The notes: generated from the sequence alone by a model not told the origin. A stretch of 38,967 nt of DNA from Baumannia cicadellinicola str. Hc (Homalodisca coagulata) (GCF_000013185.1 NC_007984.1:30559-69525), one strand, 5' to 3'; shown: positions 10,747 to 19,742, numbered from the stretch's first letter. Numbers and translations: made by a program.

Positions 10747-11154
10747 TTACTTTTTATGTTCGGCATAGCTAGATTGTTGTAATTTATTTGTAGTTTTTGA
10801 ATATTTATGCCATGGTTGTATTTCAGCGGGAATTTGATCATTATCTGCTTCCGTTAGACGATAACGAAATGGATTATCTTTATTTCTTTGATCGTCAGAT
10901 AGTAAACTATGAGAACTATTTGCTATGTGTTGATATAGTTGCTGATAGCTATTAGCCATATTATTTAGTAATTCGGCACTACGAGCAAAATAGCTGTTCA
11001 ATTCCTGATTATTCTGATTTATTTCAGCTTTACTCTTTTCTAATTCATTTTGTAAATTTTGTTGATGACGTAACTTGCGATTACCAAACCGCATTGCTAC
11101 TACTCCTATCATTATTCCTACTAAGAAGCTAATTAGCGTAGGTTTCCAGATCAT
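10747..11154 (-). CDS. zapG: Cell-division/envelope protein ZapG (YhcB, DUF1043)
   Basis: Small inner-membrane protein that in E. coli links cell division with envelope synthesis. An N-terminal membrane segment (about 5-23, with VGIMIGVVAMRFGNRKLR) is followed by a predicted coiled coil (about 30-85) with LEKSKAEI, YFARSAELLNNMA and YQQLYQH, and a polar tail. Length 135 against 132 in E. coli. The ATG at 11154 has AGGAG seven bases upstream. In E. coli zapE lies between this gene and rplM; zapE has gone and 235 bases of AT-rich sequence remain between the divergent zapG and rplM. Confidence 0.92.
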   Translation of the reverse strand: MIWKPTLISFLVGIMIGVVAMRFGNRKLRHQQNLQNELEKSKAEINQNNQELNSYFARSAELLNNMANSYQQLYQHIANSSHSLLSDDQRNKDNPFRYRLTEADNDQIPAEIQPWHKYSKTTNKLQQSSYAEHKK

Positions 11155-11328
11155 AAAGACTCCTCTTTACGTTATACTATAGTGTTAAACATATAGTTAG
11201 CTATAAATAGCAAAACTTAATTATGTGATAAATCTTATTTTAAGAAGTTATTCACTATATTAGTGACTATTATGTTAAAATCATAAGCTATGGTACCTTA
11301 GTTACATTAGCTAGATTAATTCATAATA

Positions 11329-11334
11329 TATAAT
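11329..11334 (+). promoter_or_regulatory. Candidate -10 box of rplM-rpsI
   Basis: TATAAT at 11329-11334 lies 56 bases before the rplM ATG. No good -35 box is seen at standard spacing. A small hairpin (TCACTA at 11252-11257, TAGTGA at 11261-11266) lies upstream of it. In E. coli L13 represses its own operon through the leader; I cannot see an equivalent site here. Confidence 0.3.
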
Positions 11335-11389
11335 TTAGTTGTTGTTTGTTAATAATAGTAACATTTAAAAGAATAGGGTTAGTTTTATC

Positions 11390-11818
11390 ATGAAAACTTT
11401 TACAGCAAAACTAGAAAATATAAGACGTAACTGGTATATTATGGACGCTAGTAATAAGATTTTAGGCCGTTTTGCTAGTAATATTGCTCTTCGTCTACGT
11501 GGTAAGCATAAAGTAATTTATACTCCACATATAGATACAGGCGATTATATTATTGTGTTAAACGCAAAAAAAATTACCGTTACTGGAAATAAACTCAGTG
11601 ATAAAAAGTACTATCATTACACAGGTTTTGTTGGTGGAATTAAAGAACAAAATTTAAAAGATCTGATGACTAAAAGGCCTGAGTATGTAATTGAAAGAGC
11701 AGTAAAAGGTATGTTACCCAAAGGTGCCTTAGGTAAGGCAATGCTAAAAAAACTAAAAGTATACGCTGGTACTGAGCACCAACATGCAGCACAGCAACCG
11801 CAAGTTTTAGAAATTTAG
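11390..11818 (+). CDS. rplM: 50S ribosomal protein L13
   Basis: Large-subunit protein needed early in 50S assembly. The 142-residue length is that of E. coli L13. Conserved stretches are [41 protein letters not shown], the [10 protein letters not shown] loop and [21 protein letters not shown]. The ATG at 11390 gives MKTFTAK as expected. It is followed after 19 bases by rpsI, the usual operon. Confidence 0.98.
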   Translation: MKTFTAKLENIRRNWYIMDASNKILGRFASNIALRLRGKHKVIYTPHIDTGDYIIVLNAKKITVTGNKLSDKKYYHYTGFVGGIKEQNLKDLMTKRPEYVIERAVKGMLPKGALGKAMLKKLKVYAGTEHQHAAQQPQVLEI

Positions 11819-11837
11819 TAAGGATGGATTATAAGTT

Positions 11838-12236
11838 ATGGTAGCTGAAAATCAATACTATGGTACTGGTCGCCGTAAAAGCTCTTCCGCTCGTGTTTTC
11901 ATGAGTAAAAATGGTAGTGGTAATATTATAATTAATAAACGTAATATAGATCAGTATTTTGGCCGAGAAACAGCTCGTATGGTTGTGCTTCAGCCACTCG
12001 AACTATTCGATATGGTAAGCAAAGTAGATGTATATGTTACTGTAAAAGGTGGTGGTATATCTGGGCAAGCAGGAGCGATAAGACATGGTCTTACCTGTGC
12101 TCTAATGAAGTATAATGAACTACTACGCGTAGATCTACGTAAAGCTGGTTTTGTTACTCGTGATGCTCGTAAGGTTGAACGTAAAAAAGTTGGGCTACAT
12201 AAAGCTCGACGCCGTCCGCAGTTCTCTAAACGTTAA
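11838..12236 (+). CDS. rpsI: 30S ribosomal protein S9
   Basis: Small-subunit protein whose C-terminal tail reaches the P-site tRNA. The product has 132 residues (130 in E. coli). It shows [15 protein letters not shown] at the start, [17 protein letters not shown] in the middle and the basic tail [10 protein letters not shown] with its terminal arginine intact. AAGGA lies upstream of the ATG at 11838. Second gene of the rplM-rpsI operon; sspA-sspB, which follow in E. coli, are absent. Confidence 0.98.
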   Translation: MVAENQYYGTGRRKSSSARVFMSKNGSGNIIINKRNIDQYFGRETARMVVLQPLELFDMVSKVDVYVTVKGGGISGQAGAIRHGLTCALMKYNELLRVDLRKAGFVTRDARKVERKKVGLHKARRRPQFSKR

Positions 12237-12310
12237 TTAAATAGTGAACTTAAAAATTAAATTTAACTGCTAAGTAAGAGAATATACTAGATCCTTAACA
12301 TAGTTATAAA

Positions 12311-12355
12311 ACCCGGGTATCTTCCGGGTATTATAGCTAGTTATTCTCTAGCTAT
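12311..12355 (+). terminator. Tandem hairpins after rplM-rpsI
   Basis: Two hairpins in a row follow rpsI. The first has 6-bp arms ACCCGG (12311-12316) and CCGGGT (12324-12329), very GC-rich for this genome. The second has 8-bp arms ATAGCTAG (12333-12340) and CTAGCTAT (12348-12355), followed by CTTTATACTGTT. Neither has a classic U-run, but position and stem strength suggest the end of the ribosomal operon. Confidence 0.55.
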
Positions 12356-12383
12356 CTTTATACTGTTAATATTCTTAAAGTAG

Positions 12384-12525
12384 TTTTGCGTATAACTATA
12401 CTATATAGTATAGGCTGTTTTACTTAATAACCATAACATTAATCTTACAGATCAACACTTGCTCGAATATGATTCTCTTATTAAGATTAAATGTACCTAC
12501 CGCTACTATAAGGTAGCTTTTTTAT
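12384..12525 (+). other. Possible small transcript ending in an intrinsic terminator
   Basis: A weak promoter-like pair (TTGCGT near 12384, TATAGG 17 bases later) is followed by a 9-bp inverted repeat (TTAATCTTA at 12439-12447, TAAGATTAA at 12482-12490). A terminator-like hairpin comes next: GCTAC 12502-12506, loop TATAAG, GTAGC 12513-12517, then TTTTTTATT. A short RNA of roughly 115 bases could be made. I recognise no known RNA family, and the hairpin may simply be a second terminator for rplM-rpsI. Confidence 0.3.
12502..12525 (+). terminator. Intrinsic terminator upstream of yqhA
   Basis: Five-base arms GCTAC and GTAGC with a six-base loop are followed by six T residues and then ATT. An alternative pairing CTACC/GGTAG overlaps it. 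This is the only hairpin between rpsI and yqhA with a proper U-run, so transcription from rplM-rpsI or a small RNA probably stops here. Confidence 0.6.
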
Positions 12526-12585
12526 TCAAAAAAACTTAATAGTTAACAATCTTATCCTCTCTAATAGATTTCTTATCTTATTTAA

Positions 12586-12613
12586 TAAGTAAATATTGCT
12601 AAGTAAATATTGC
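12586..12613 (+). repeat. 14-bp tandem direct duplication
   Basis: TAAGTAAATATTGC occurs twice, head to tail and without mismatch, at 12586-12599 and 12600-12613, about 80 bases before yqhA. No coding role is seen; it looks like a recent slippage duplication. Confidence 0.85.
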
Positions 12614-12695
12614 TAACCTATTTTTTAGCAACTTTAATATGTATAACATGCGTATCGAGAATTAAATTGATTGTATTAAAACAATGGAAATTGTA

Positions 12696-13190
12696 ATGAA
12701 TAAAATAATAGAAAAAATGATTTATGAATCTAGATGGCTTTTATTTCCTGTTTATATAGGACTTTCTTTTGGTTTTATCTTATTAACTTTAAAATTCTTT
12801 CATGAAATAATTCAGTTTCTACCAAAGATTTTTGATATGCCTGAGTCTGACTTAATATTAATTGTTTTATCAATGATAGATATAGCACTTGTAGGTGGAT
12901 TATTAGTAATGGTAATGTTTTCAGGATATGAAAATTTTATTTTAAAAATGAGTGATGATTGTAATCAAAAAAGGTTAAATTGGATGGGTAAAATGGATGT
13001 AAATTCGATTAAAAATAAAGTAGCATCTTCTATTGTGGCTATTTCTTCTGTACATCTTTTACGTATTTTCATGGAAGCAGATAGAACACGAGATAATAAA
13101 ATTATGTGGTGTGTTATTATTCATTTAGCTTTTGTCTTATCGGCTTTTGGTATGGCATATATTGATAAAATGAGTAAAACTAAATCTTAG
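12696..13190 (+). CDS. yqhA: UPF0114 membrane protein YqhA
   Basis: Conserved inner-membrane protein of unknown function. The match to E. coli YqhA is extensive: [62 protein letters not shown] and HLLRIFMEA. Three or four hydrophobic segments are seen (about 15-35, 50-75, 105-125, 135-155). The frame opens at an ATG at 12684, but the ATG at 12696 aligns residue for residue with the E. coli start and has GGA seven bases upstream; 164 residues, the same length as E. coli. It stands alone, with gene-free sequence on both sides. Why such a protein is kept in a reduced genome is not known. Confidence 0.9.
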   Translation: MNKIIEKMIYESRWLLFPVYIGLSFGFILLTLKFFHEIIQFLPKIFDMPESDLILIVLSMIDIALVGGLLVMVMFSGYENFILKMSDDCNQKRLNWMGKMDVNSIKNKVASSIVAISSVHLLRIFMEADRTRDNKIMWCVIIHLAFVLSAFGMAYIDKMSKTKS

Positions 13191-13700
13191 TAGATATACT
13201 AGTTCTAGTAGGTTAGTTTTTTGACAAAAAATTATTTGTTGAAAACATAATGGCTTTTTATTAAATTTATATTTGTCTTATCAAATAATTATCACTAAAG
13301 ATAATATAATTATACTATATATTATATATCAGTATACTAGTTTTCTAGAATAGTCAGCTTTTATCACCAGTCCAGTATTAGCATACTAACCTTAGTTCTC
13401 TAATTTTAAAGCTAACAATCAATTTTTGTGAAACATTTGAACAATTATTAGGTCAAAATCTCATAGCCTTTTAGGCTAAAAATGAGCTCGCTAAAATCTA
13501 GACATTAAAATAATAACTTATTGTAAATCTTTATATAACAATTTATAGCTATAATTGTAAACATACAGTAATATGATATATTATCTTAGTGAAGACAGTT
13601 AAAATAAATCTTCATTTATAATGTTATTATTCAATAAGTTATTAACATCAATAAACCATATCAATTTCTTGGAAAAATTCAGCCATAGGTGTTTACCGTC
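13191..13700. other. Gene-free region yqhA-rapZ
   Basis: I see no gene in these 510 bases. In E. coli rapZ is preceded by rpoN, hpf and ptsN; I translated parts of this region on both strands and recognised no remnant of them. A nested hairpin (AGCC/GGCT within CTCAT/ATGAG, about 13460-13485) is the only strong structure. Confidence 0.55.
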
Positions 13701-14556
13701 ATGGTACTGATGATTGTCAGTGGTCGATCTGGTTCAGGAAAATCTGTTGCGTTACGAGCTTTAGAAGATATGGGTTTTTATTGTGTCGACAATCTACCAG
13801 TAATACTACTACCACAATTAGTAGATATGTTTATTAAGAGTAATATTTCTGTAGCAGTTAGTATTGATATACGTAATATGCCTTGTTCACCAGCAAAATT
13901 AAAAAACACCATCGATAGTTTTTTTTTATTGCAAGTATTTTTACCACAAATTTTATTCCTAGATGCCGAGTATAATACTCTGATTCGTCGTTATAGTTAT
14001 ACGCGCCGGCTACATCCTTTATCGCATCGCAATTTTTCGTTAGAAAATGCGATTAATGAAGAAAAAACTCTATTAGAACCACTACGCTCATGCGCAGATA
14101 TGTTTATAGATACTACTGAGATGTCTGTACATGAACTAGCCTCAATATTACGTACCCGTATTTTAGGTAAATACCAGCGGGAAATGACTATCATATTTGA
14201 ATCATTTGGTTATAAATATGGTATTCCTATTGATGCGGACTACGTTTTTGACGTACGTTTTTTGCCTAATCCCTACTGGGAACCTAAATTAAGAAAAATG
14301 ATTGGTCTAGACCAACCTGTTGTAAGATTCCTCAATCGACATGTTGAAGTACATAATTTTATTAATGAAACTTGTCGTTATCTAGAACATTGGCTACCAA
14401 TGCTAGAGATTAATAATCGTAGTTATCTTACAGTCGCAATAGGTTGCACGGGGGGGTAAACACCGTTCGGTATATATAGCTGAACAGTTAGCTAATTATT
14501 TTAGATCACGAGGTAAAAATGTTAATTCATATCATAGAACAATAAAAAAATCATAA
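13701..14556 (+). CDS. rapZ: RNase adapter protein RapZ, frameshifted near the 3' end
   Basis: RapZ (YhbJ) is a P-loop and RNA-binding protein. In E. coli it hands the small RNA GlmZ to RNase E and so tunes GlmS and amino-sugar supply. The Walker A loop [19 protein letters not shown] is at the N-terminus, and [27 protein letters not shown] marks the conserved C-terminal domain. In the frame from the ATG at 13701 a TAA at 14457-14459 ends the protein at 252 residues, inside TVAIGCTGG. This follows a run of seven G (14450-14456). Removing one G restores the frame, and the next 31 codons read [20 protein letters not shown] and onwards to a TAA at 14554-14556. That gives 284 residues, exactly the E. 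coli length. A GTG four codons upstream is an alternative start, but the family starts at MVLMIVSG. Confidence 0.9.
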
Positions 14557-14601
14557 GAATATCATATTATTATATGTTAATTGATCTAGGAATAATTGAC
14601 T

Positions 14602-16182
14602 ATGCAAAGACCGATTATTATTCGCCGTGCTTTACTTAGTGTTTCAGATAAAACAAATATTTGTGAATTAGCAAAATCATTATTAAAAAGAGGTGTTCAG
14701 CTTATATCTACTAACGGAACAGCACGATTACTGGTAAACGCTGGAATACATGTTACAGAAGTATCTAATTACACAGGATTCCCAGAAATAATGGATGGCA
14801 GAGTAAAAACATTACATCCTAAAATACATGGTGGTATCCTAGCCCGTCGTAATATCGATGATACTATCATGCAACAGTATAAAATTGAGCACATTGATAT
14901 GGTTGTAGTTAATCTCTATCCGTTCGCTGAAGTAGTAGCATCTGCAACATGTAACCATGAAAAAGTAGTAGAAAATATTGATATCGGTGGTACAGCTCTT
15001 TTGCGTTCTGCAGCTAAAAACTATAGCAATGTAGTAGTTGTAGTCAGTATTAATGACTATATCTCTATTATTAATGAAATAGATTGTAATAATGGTGCTG
15101 TTTCCTTAGAAACACGTTTAAATTTAGCGATTAAGGCATTTCAACATACTGCTACTTATGATAGTCAGATCAAAGACTATTTTACAAGCCAGGTATATAC
15201 TGATAGTAGTAAGTGTTCTAGTATATTTCCACCTATCTTGAATATTAACTTTGTTAAGAAACAAGATATGCGTTATGGCGAAAATCAACATCAATTAGCA
15301 GCATTTTATCTTGATACTAGAAATAAAGAAAAATCAATTGCCACTACAAAGCAGCTACAAGGGAGAGCCCTTTCTTATAATAATATAGCTGATGCTGATG
15401 CAGCATTAGAGTGTGTGAAAGAATTTAGTGAACCAGCTTGCGTAATTGTTAAACACATTAATCCGTGTAGTGTGGCAATGGGCAAAACAATATTAGTTGC
15501 CTATCAACGTGCTTATGAAACTGACCCTACCTCAGCTTTTGGAGGAGTAATCGCTTTTAATAGATCATTAGATTTATGCACTGCTCAGGAGATTATTGCT
15601 CGTCAGTTCATAGAAGTAATTATTGCACCAACAGTAGATCAAGAAGCTCTATTAATACTAGCTAAGAAAAAAAATATAAGAGTGTTGAGCAGTGGACAAT
15701 GGAATAAACCGATACCTAATCTAAATTTTAGACAAGTGAATGGTGGGTTATTAGTACAGGAACGCGATTTAGTTATGATAAACTTACATGATTTACGTAT
15801 AGTAAGCCAACGTCAACCGACTACTATGGAGATACAAGATGCACTTTTCTGCTGGAAAGTAGTCAAATTTGTTAAATCAAATGCAATTGTTTATGCTAGA
15901 AATCAACGCACCATTGGTATTGGTGCTGGTCAAATGAGCCGTATAGACTCTGCTAAAATTGCGAGCATAAAAGCTATAGACAACAAACTTAATATACGTG
16001 GATCAACAATGGCTTCTGATGCGTTCTTTCCTTTTCGGGATGGATTAGATTCAGCAGCTAAAGTTGGTGTTAGCTGTGTAATTCAGCCTGGTGGGTCTAT
16101 TCGTGATCAAGAAGTAATTACAGCTGCTAATGAACATAATATAGCTATGATATTTACTAATATTCGTCATTTTCGCCACTAA
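14602..16182 (+). CDS. purH: Bifunctional AICAR transformylase / IMP cyclohydrolase
   Basis: Carries out the last two steps to IMP. The N-terminal cyclohydrolase (MGS-like) domain (about 1-200) shows [25 protein letters not shown] and VVVNLYPF. The C-terminal transformylase domain has [18 protein letters not shown], the catalytic Lys-His in [16 protein letters not shown] and [11 protein letters not shown]. Length 526 versus 529. The frame opens at TTG 14596; the ATG at 14602 has AGGA ten bases upstream. Several normally fixed positions differ: STNGTARL instead of [22 protein letters not shown] instead of NIDIGGPTMVRSAAKN, and KHINPCSVA instead of KHANPCGVA. It forms an operon with purD. Confidence 0.95.
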   Translation: MQRPIIIRRALLSVSDKTNICELAKSLLKRGVQLISTNGTARLLVNAGIHVTEVSNYTGFPEIMDGRVKTLHPKIHGGILARRNIDDTIMQQYKIEHIDMVVVNLYPFAEVVASATCNHEKVVENIDIGGTALLRSAAKNYSNVVVVVSINDYISIINEIDCNNGAVSLETRLNLAIKAFQHTATYDSQIKDYFTSQVYTDSSKCSSIFPPILNINFVKKQDMRYGENQHQLAAFYLDTRNKEKSIATTKQLQGRALSYNNIADADAALECVKEFSEPACVIVKHINPCSVAMGKTILVAYQRAYETDPTSAFGGVIAFNRSLDLCTAQEIIARQFIEVIIAPTVDQEALLILAKKKNIRVLSSGQWNKPIPNLNFRQVNGGLLVQERDLVMINLHDLRIVSQRQPTTMEIQDALFCWKVVKFVKSNAIVYARNQRTIGIGAGQMSRIDSAKIASIKAIDNKLNIRGSTMASDAFFPFRDGLDSAAKVGVSCVIQPGGSIRDQEVITAANEHNIAMIFTNIRHFRH

Positions 16183-16202
16183 ATAAAGATAGGAGCCAAG
16201 TA

Positions 16203-17477
16203 ATGAATATTTTAATTATTGGTAATGGCGGACGTGAACATGCTTTAGCATGGAAGGTGGCAAACTCTAATTTAGTAAATAAAGTATTTGTTGCTCCTGG
16301 TAACGCTGGCACTGATCTTGAGGCTTCATTAGAAAATATTGACCTCTCAACTGAGATTCCAAAACTAGTAGAGTTTGCAAAACAGCATGATATAGGTTTA
16401 ACTATCGTTGGTCCAGAAACATTATTGGTAGAAGGTATCGTAGACATTTTTCAAACTGCTGGGCTCAGGATATTCGGCCCTACTAAAGCTGCAGCACAGT
16501 TAGAAGGTTCGAAGATTTTTGCGAAAAATTTTCTTACTCGTCATCGTATCCCAACTGGATTTTATCAACATTTTACAGAAATTAGTCCTGCAATAGCTTA
16601 CGTTAAACAACAAGGTACACCTCTTGTAATTAAAGCAAATGGATTAGCAGCTGGTAAGGGAGTAATAGTTGCCTTTACACAAGCAGAAGCAGAATCTGCC
16701 ATTAAGTATATGCTCACTAAGCATAGCTTTGGTAAAGCTAATAATAGTATTCTTATCGAAGAATACCTCCGTGGTGAAGAAGTTAGCTTTATGGTGATGG
16801 TAGATGGTAATAATATTTTACCAATGGCTACTAGCCAAGATTATAAACGAGTAGGAGAAAACAATACAGGACCTAATACTGGCGGTATGGGTGCTTATTC
16901 TCCAGTACCAGCAATTACTGATCAATTGTATCAAATAATACTTAACCAGGTAATATATCCTACAATCCAAGGTATGGCATCAGAAGATAATCTTTATACT
17001 GGTTTTCTTTATGCGGGGTTAATAATTACACCAGATGGACAGCCAAAAGTACTTGAGTTTAATTGTCGTTTAGGTGATCCGGAAACACAAACGATTATGT
17101 TACGTATGCGTTCCGACTTAGTTGCTCATTGTTTAGCAGCTATTAAAGGCAAATTAAATCAAGAAAAAGCAATATGGACAAAAAAATCAGCACTAAGTAT
17201 AGTGCTAGCATCAGGTGGTTATCCTCATCATTACCGTATTGGGGATGAAATATATGGCCTACATAATATTCAAAATAATCAAGAACAAAAGATTTTTCAT
17301 GCTGGAACGAGCTTAACAAAAGGTAAAATTATTACTCAAAGTGGTCGTGTTTTATGTGTTACTGCATTAGGTTCGACTTTAGAAGAAGCTAAAGTTAATG
17401 CTTATCGAATAGCCGATTTAATATCATGGCCAGATAGTTTCTACAGGCGAGACATTGGTACTAGATTTAAAACCTAG
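16203..17477 (+). CDS. purD: Phosphoribosylamine-glycine ligase
   Basis: ATP-grasp enzyme joining glycine to phosphoribosylamine (GAR synthetase), an early step of purine synthesis. The N-domain GNGGREHALAWKVA and VFVAPGNAGT, the LEGSK loop, the ATP-grasp stretch VIKANGLAAGKGVIVA and the metal and ATP site VLEFNCRLGDPETQ are all present. Length 424 versus 429 in E. coli. AGGAG lies upstream of the ATG at 16203, and the gene starts 20 bases after purH. The strong terminator at 17532-17573 ends the operon. Confidence 0.97.
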   Translation: MNILIIGNGGREHALAWKVANSNLVNKVFVAPGNAGTDLEASLENIDLSTEIPKLVEFAKQHDIGLTIVGPETLLVEGIVDIFQTAGLRIFGPTKAAAQLEGSKIFAKNFLTRHRIPTGFYQHFTEISPAIAYVKQQGTPLVIKANGLAAGKGVIVAFTQAEAESAIKYMLTKHSFGKANNSILIEEYLRGEEVSFMVMVDGNNILPMATSQDYKRVGENNTGPNTGGMGAYSPVPAITDQLYQIILNQVIYPTIQGMASEDNLYTGFLYAGLIITPDGQPKVLEFNCRLGDPETQTIMLRMRSDLVAHCLAAIKGKLNQEKAIWTKKSALSIVLASGGYPHHYRIGDEIYGLHNIQNNQEQKIFHAGTSLTKGKIITQSGRVLCVTALGSTLEEAKVNAYRIADLISWPDSFYRRDIGTRFKT

Positions 17478-17531
17478 TATACTCTTCTTTTATTAAGCAT
17501 TTTAATCAAGGTCAAAAAATACTTACATAGT

Positions 17532-17573
17532 ATAAAACGCCTCAGTAATCTCAATTTCATTGAGGCGTTTTAT
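17532..17573. terminator. Strong bidirectional terminator between purD and ibpA
   Basis: Perfect 13-bp arms (17532-17544 and 17561-17573, core AAAACGCCTCA and TGAGGCGTTTT) enclose a 16-base loop. The stem is GC-rich in its upper part and flanked by U-rich tracts in both directions (TATTTTTG on the plus strand). It sits between two convergent genes and so should end both transcripts. Confidence 0.9.
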
Positions 17574-17586
17574 TTTTGTTAAAAAA

Positions 17587-18066
17587 TTACTTGATAAGTG
17601 TAGCTGATTCTTTTTGTACCTTAATAGCAATTTTTTTAGGTTTTTCTTCTTCAGGAATATAGTAATTAAATTGTAGGATTAGTAGACCATTATCTAAATT
17701 GGCTTTCTGGATATTAATCCTATGCTCTAAATTAAAACTAAGTGCAAAAGATTGCTTTGTTATTCCATGATGTAACCATTTAATCTCGGTTTTTTCATGT
17801 TCATCAGAAGATTGCTGTTCTTGTTTTCCACTAATAGTAAGCTGGTTATTCAGTACAGAAATATCTAGCTCTTCCTGTGTATAACCTGGGACACTAATTG
17901 TGAGTTCGTAATGTTCTTTATCTTTTTGTATGAGATTATATGCTGGGGTATCTACTAGCGGTTTTTCTCCGGTTAGCCGACTAAATAGATTATCCATTTG
18001 GGTAAATCTATCAGACAACAAATTATTGCTTAGTGCAGGAATCAAAGATAGGGAACGATAAGCCAT
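17587..18066 (-). CDS. ibpA: Small heat-shock protein (IbpA/Hsp20 family)
   Basis: ATP-independent holdase chaperone that coats aggregating proteins. The alpha-crystallin domain runs from about residue 40 to 145: AYNLIQKDKEHYELTISVPG, then ELDISVLNNQLTISG and NLDNGLLILQF. The N-terminal MAYRSLSLIPALSNN and LFSRLTGEKPLVDTPAYNL resemble, as I recall it, the single IbpA of Buchnera. The closing IPEEEKPKKIAI holds the IxI-like tail motif. AAGGAG lies eight bases before the ATG at 18066. Single copy here, so IbpA versus IbpB is a naming choice. No sigma-32 promoter is seen upstream. Confidence 0.9.
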   Translation of the reverse strand: MAYRSLSLIPALSNNLLSDRFTQMDNLFSRLTGEKPLVDTPAYNLIQKDKEHYELTISVPGYTQEELDISVLNNQLTISGKQEQQSSDEHEKTEIKWLHHGITKQSFALSFNLEHRINIQKANLDNGLLILQFNYYIPEEEKPKKIAIKVQKESATLIK

Positions 18067-18118
18067 ATTTTTTCTCCTTAGGAAATAAAATACTTATAAT
18101 AGTAAAAAATAATTTTTT

Positions 18119-18139
18119 ATTATACCTATATAATATAGG
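18119..18139 (-). promoter_or_regulatory. ibpA -10 box with adjoining palindrome
   Basis: On the minus strand a perfect TATAAT (18119-18124) lies 52 bases before the ibpA start. Directly upstream is a 15-base palindrome (18125-18139; arms CCTATAT and ATATAGG around one base) filling most of the spacer. The -35 hexamer (TTTAAC) is poor. The palindrome could be a protein site or chance in AT-rich DNA. Confidence 0.35.
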
Positions 18140-18182
18140 AAGTTAAAATACACAATTACATTATGGTTACTTAATTATTTGG

Positions 18183-19085
18183 TTATTGTTTACCCTTTTT
18201 AATTAATTCTACTATACTACCAATAGTACCTATAAAATTACTTGCCTCTAATGGCATCATTACAATTTTGCTATTTTCGGATGCACCAATAGCTTGCAAA
18301 GCATCAGTATATTTCTGAGCTACAAAATAACTAATAGCTTGAATATTACCATTTGCAATAGCTTGTGAAACAATTTTAGTAGCATGTGCTTCAGCTTCTG
18401 CTGCACGTTCACGAGCTTCCGCTTCTAAAAATGCTGATTGTCTTTGACCTTCTGCTTTAAGAATTTGTGCTTGTTTTTCTCCTTCAGCTTTTAAAATAGC
18501 TGCTTGTCTAACTCCTTCTGATTCTAATATTTCAGCACGTTTTGTTCTTTCTGCTTTCATTTGAGCATTCATCGAAGCTACTAATTCAGCTGGTGGACGT
18601 ACATCACGAATTTCAATCCGTGTTATCTTGATACCCCAAGAGTTTGTTGCTTCATCTACTATATGTAATAAGCGACTATTGATATTATCCCGTTGTGAAA
18701 GCATTTCATCTAATTCCATTGAGCCTAACACAGTACGTATATTTGTCATAGTTAGGTTAGTAATAGCTCGATCTAAATTACTAACTTCATAAGCGGCACG
18801 TGCGGCATCAACTACTTGAATAAAACAAACTGCATCAATAGTTACATTAGCATTATCTTTAGAGATAATTTCTTGTGATGGAATCTCGAGTAACTGTTCC
18901 ATAACATTAATTTTTCTACCGATACGATCAATTAATGGCAAAATAATGTTTAAACCTGGCATGAGCAAACAGGTATAACGACCAAACCTTTCTACAGTCC
19001 ATTGGTAACCTTGTGGTACAATTTTTATACTAGCTATGGCAGTCAAAAATAAAGCAATAATAATCAAGATAATGAAAATAAACAT
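18183..19085 (-). CDS. qmcA: SPFH/Band-7 membrane protein QmcA
   Basis: Stomatin/prohibitin-family protein anchored in the inner membrane; in E. coli it interacts with FtsH-HflKC and helps organise membrane microdomains. An N-terminal membrane segment (about 1-22) is followed by [17 protein letters not shown] and the SPFH domain through [16 protein letters not shown] sequence (here [20 protein letters not shown]). A long charged helix follows, with repeated [13 protein letters not shown] units. Length 300 versus 305. Its usual partner nfeD/ybbJ is not adjacent. It starts 23 bases after the nuclease gene's stop, so the two may be co-transcribed. Confidence 0.94.
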   Translation of the reverse strand: MFIFIILIIIALFLTAIASIKIVPQGYQWTVERFGRYTCLLMPGLNIILPLIDRIGRKINVMEQLLEIPSQEIISKDNANVTIDAVCFIQVVDAARAAYEVSNLDRAITNLTMTNIRTVLGSMELDEMLSQRDNINSRLLHIVDEATNSWGIKITRIEIRDVRPPAELVASMNAQMKAERTKRAEILESEGVRQAAILKAEGEKQAQILKAEGQRQSAFLEAEARERAAEAEAHATKIVSQAIANGNIQAISYFVAQKYTDALQAIGASENSKIVMMPLEASNFIGTIGSIVELIKKGKQ

Positions 19086-19107
19086 TTGATATATTTCTCT
19101 TAGTATT

Positions 19108-19641
19108 TTATGTATTTTCTGTTATTTCTGAGATTGATTCGACCCATAGTCGATTAAATTCTTTAGTGTATTGGTTAGCAATATATGGCTTATTTTTTAT
19201 AAATATGACATTTTCCGCATTATTAGATTCTGCGTTCTGTGTATAGTTAAATGATCCTGTTTGCACAGACTTATTATCTACAATAATGAATTTATTATGC
19301 ATAATTGAGTAATGACTAATTAACCTAATTGGTACTTTATGATTGATTAAATGGTATATAGCTGTACGTTTATTATGATTTGATTTTTTATCAGCGATGA
19401 TTCGTACTTTAACTCCACGTTGATGTGCATGAATAATAGCTAATGTTATTATTTTATTAGTAAATGAATATGCAGCAATATCAAGAGATTTTTCTGCATT
19501 TAATATAGCATTAAGAATTATATATTTAGCTGTTATTCCAGGAGAAAAACCAACTTCAATATCCCTTTCTATCATACTATATGAAGTAAAGATAAAACAG
19601 AAGAGAAAAAAAATAATGGTTAATTTTATTTTCTTATTCAT
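19108..19641 (-). CDS. Secreted phospholipase-D-family nuclease (Nuc type)
   Basis: A single-HKD protein of the Nuc/endonuclease branch of the PLD superfamily; characterised relatives such as pKM101 Nuc work as dimers and cut DNA without metal. One HKD motif is intact (H119, K121, D126 counted from the GTG at 19653; [21 protein letters not shown] spans it), followed by the expected [13 protein letters not shown]. The N-terminus is a likely signal peptide ([20 protein letters not shown]), so it should act in the periplasm or outside. The ATG at 19641 (MNKKIKLT) is preferred to the GTG at 19653; no good Shine-Dalgarno for either. It is even more A+T-rich than its neighbours. Substrate in this organism is unknown. 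Confidence 0.85.
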   Translation of the reverse strand: MNKKIKLTIIFFLFCFIFTSYSMIERDIEVGFSPGITAKYIILNAILNAEKSLDIAAYSFTNKIITLAIIHAHQRGVKVRIIADKKSNHNKRTAIYHLINHKVPIRLISHYSIMHNKFIIVDNKSVQTGSFNYTQNAESNNAENVIFIKNKPYIANQYTKEFNRLWVESISEITENT

Positions 19642-19715
19642 TTTAATATTCACTTTAATTAAAGTAACCTAATAAACAACTAAATATAGCATCAATCTTT
19701 AATCTTTTCTTTCTC

Positions 19716-19742
19716 AAAAGAGAGGAAAATTTCCCCTCTTTT
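19716..19742 (-). terminator. Terminator of hupA
   Basis: A near-perfect 13-bp stem (19716-19728 with 19730-19742, one mismatch) overlaps the region just after the hupA stop codon. On the minus strand the stem reads AAAAGAGGGG to CCTCTCTTTT, ending in a U-run. This is a typical intrinsic terminator. Confidence 0.75.

Noticed and set aside
13191..13700. Remnant of hpf or ptsN before rapZ
   Set aside because: Short stretches such as FCETFEQLLGQN are loosely reminiscent of Hpf but lack any conserved motif and are surrounded by stops.
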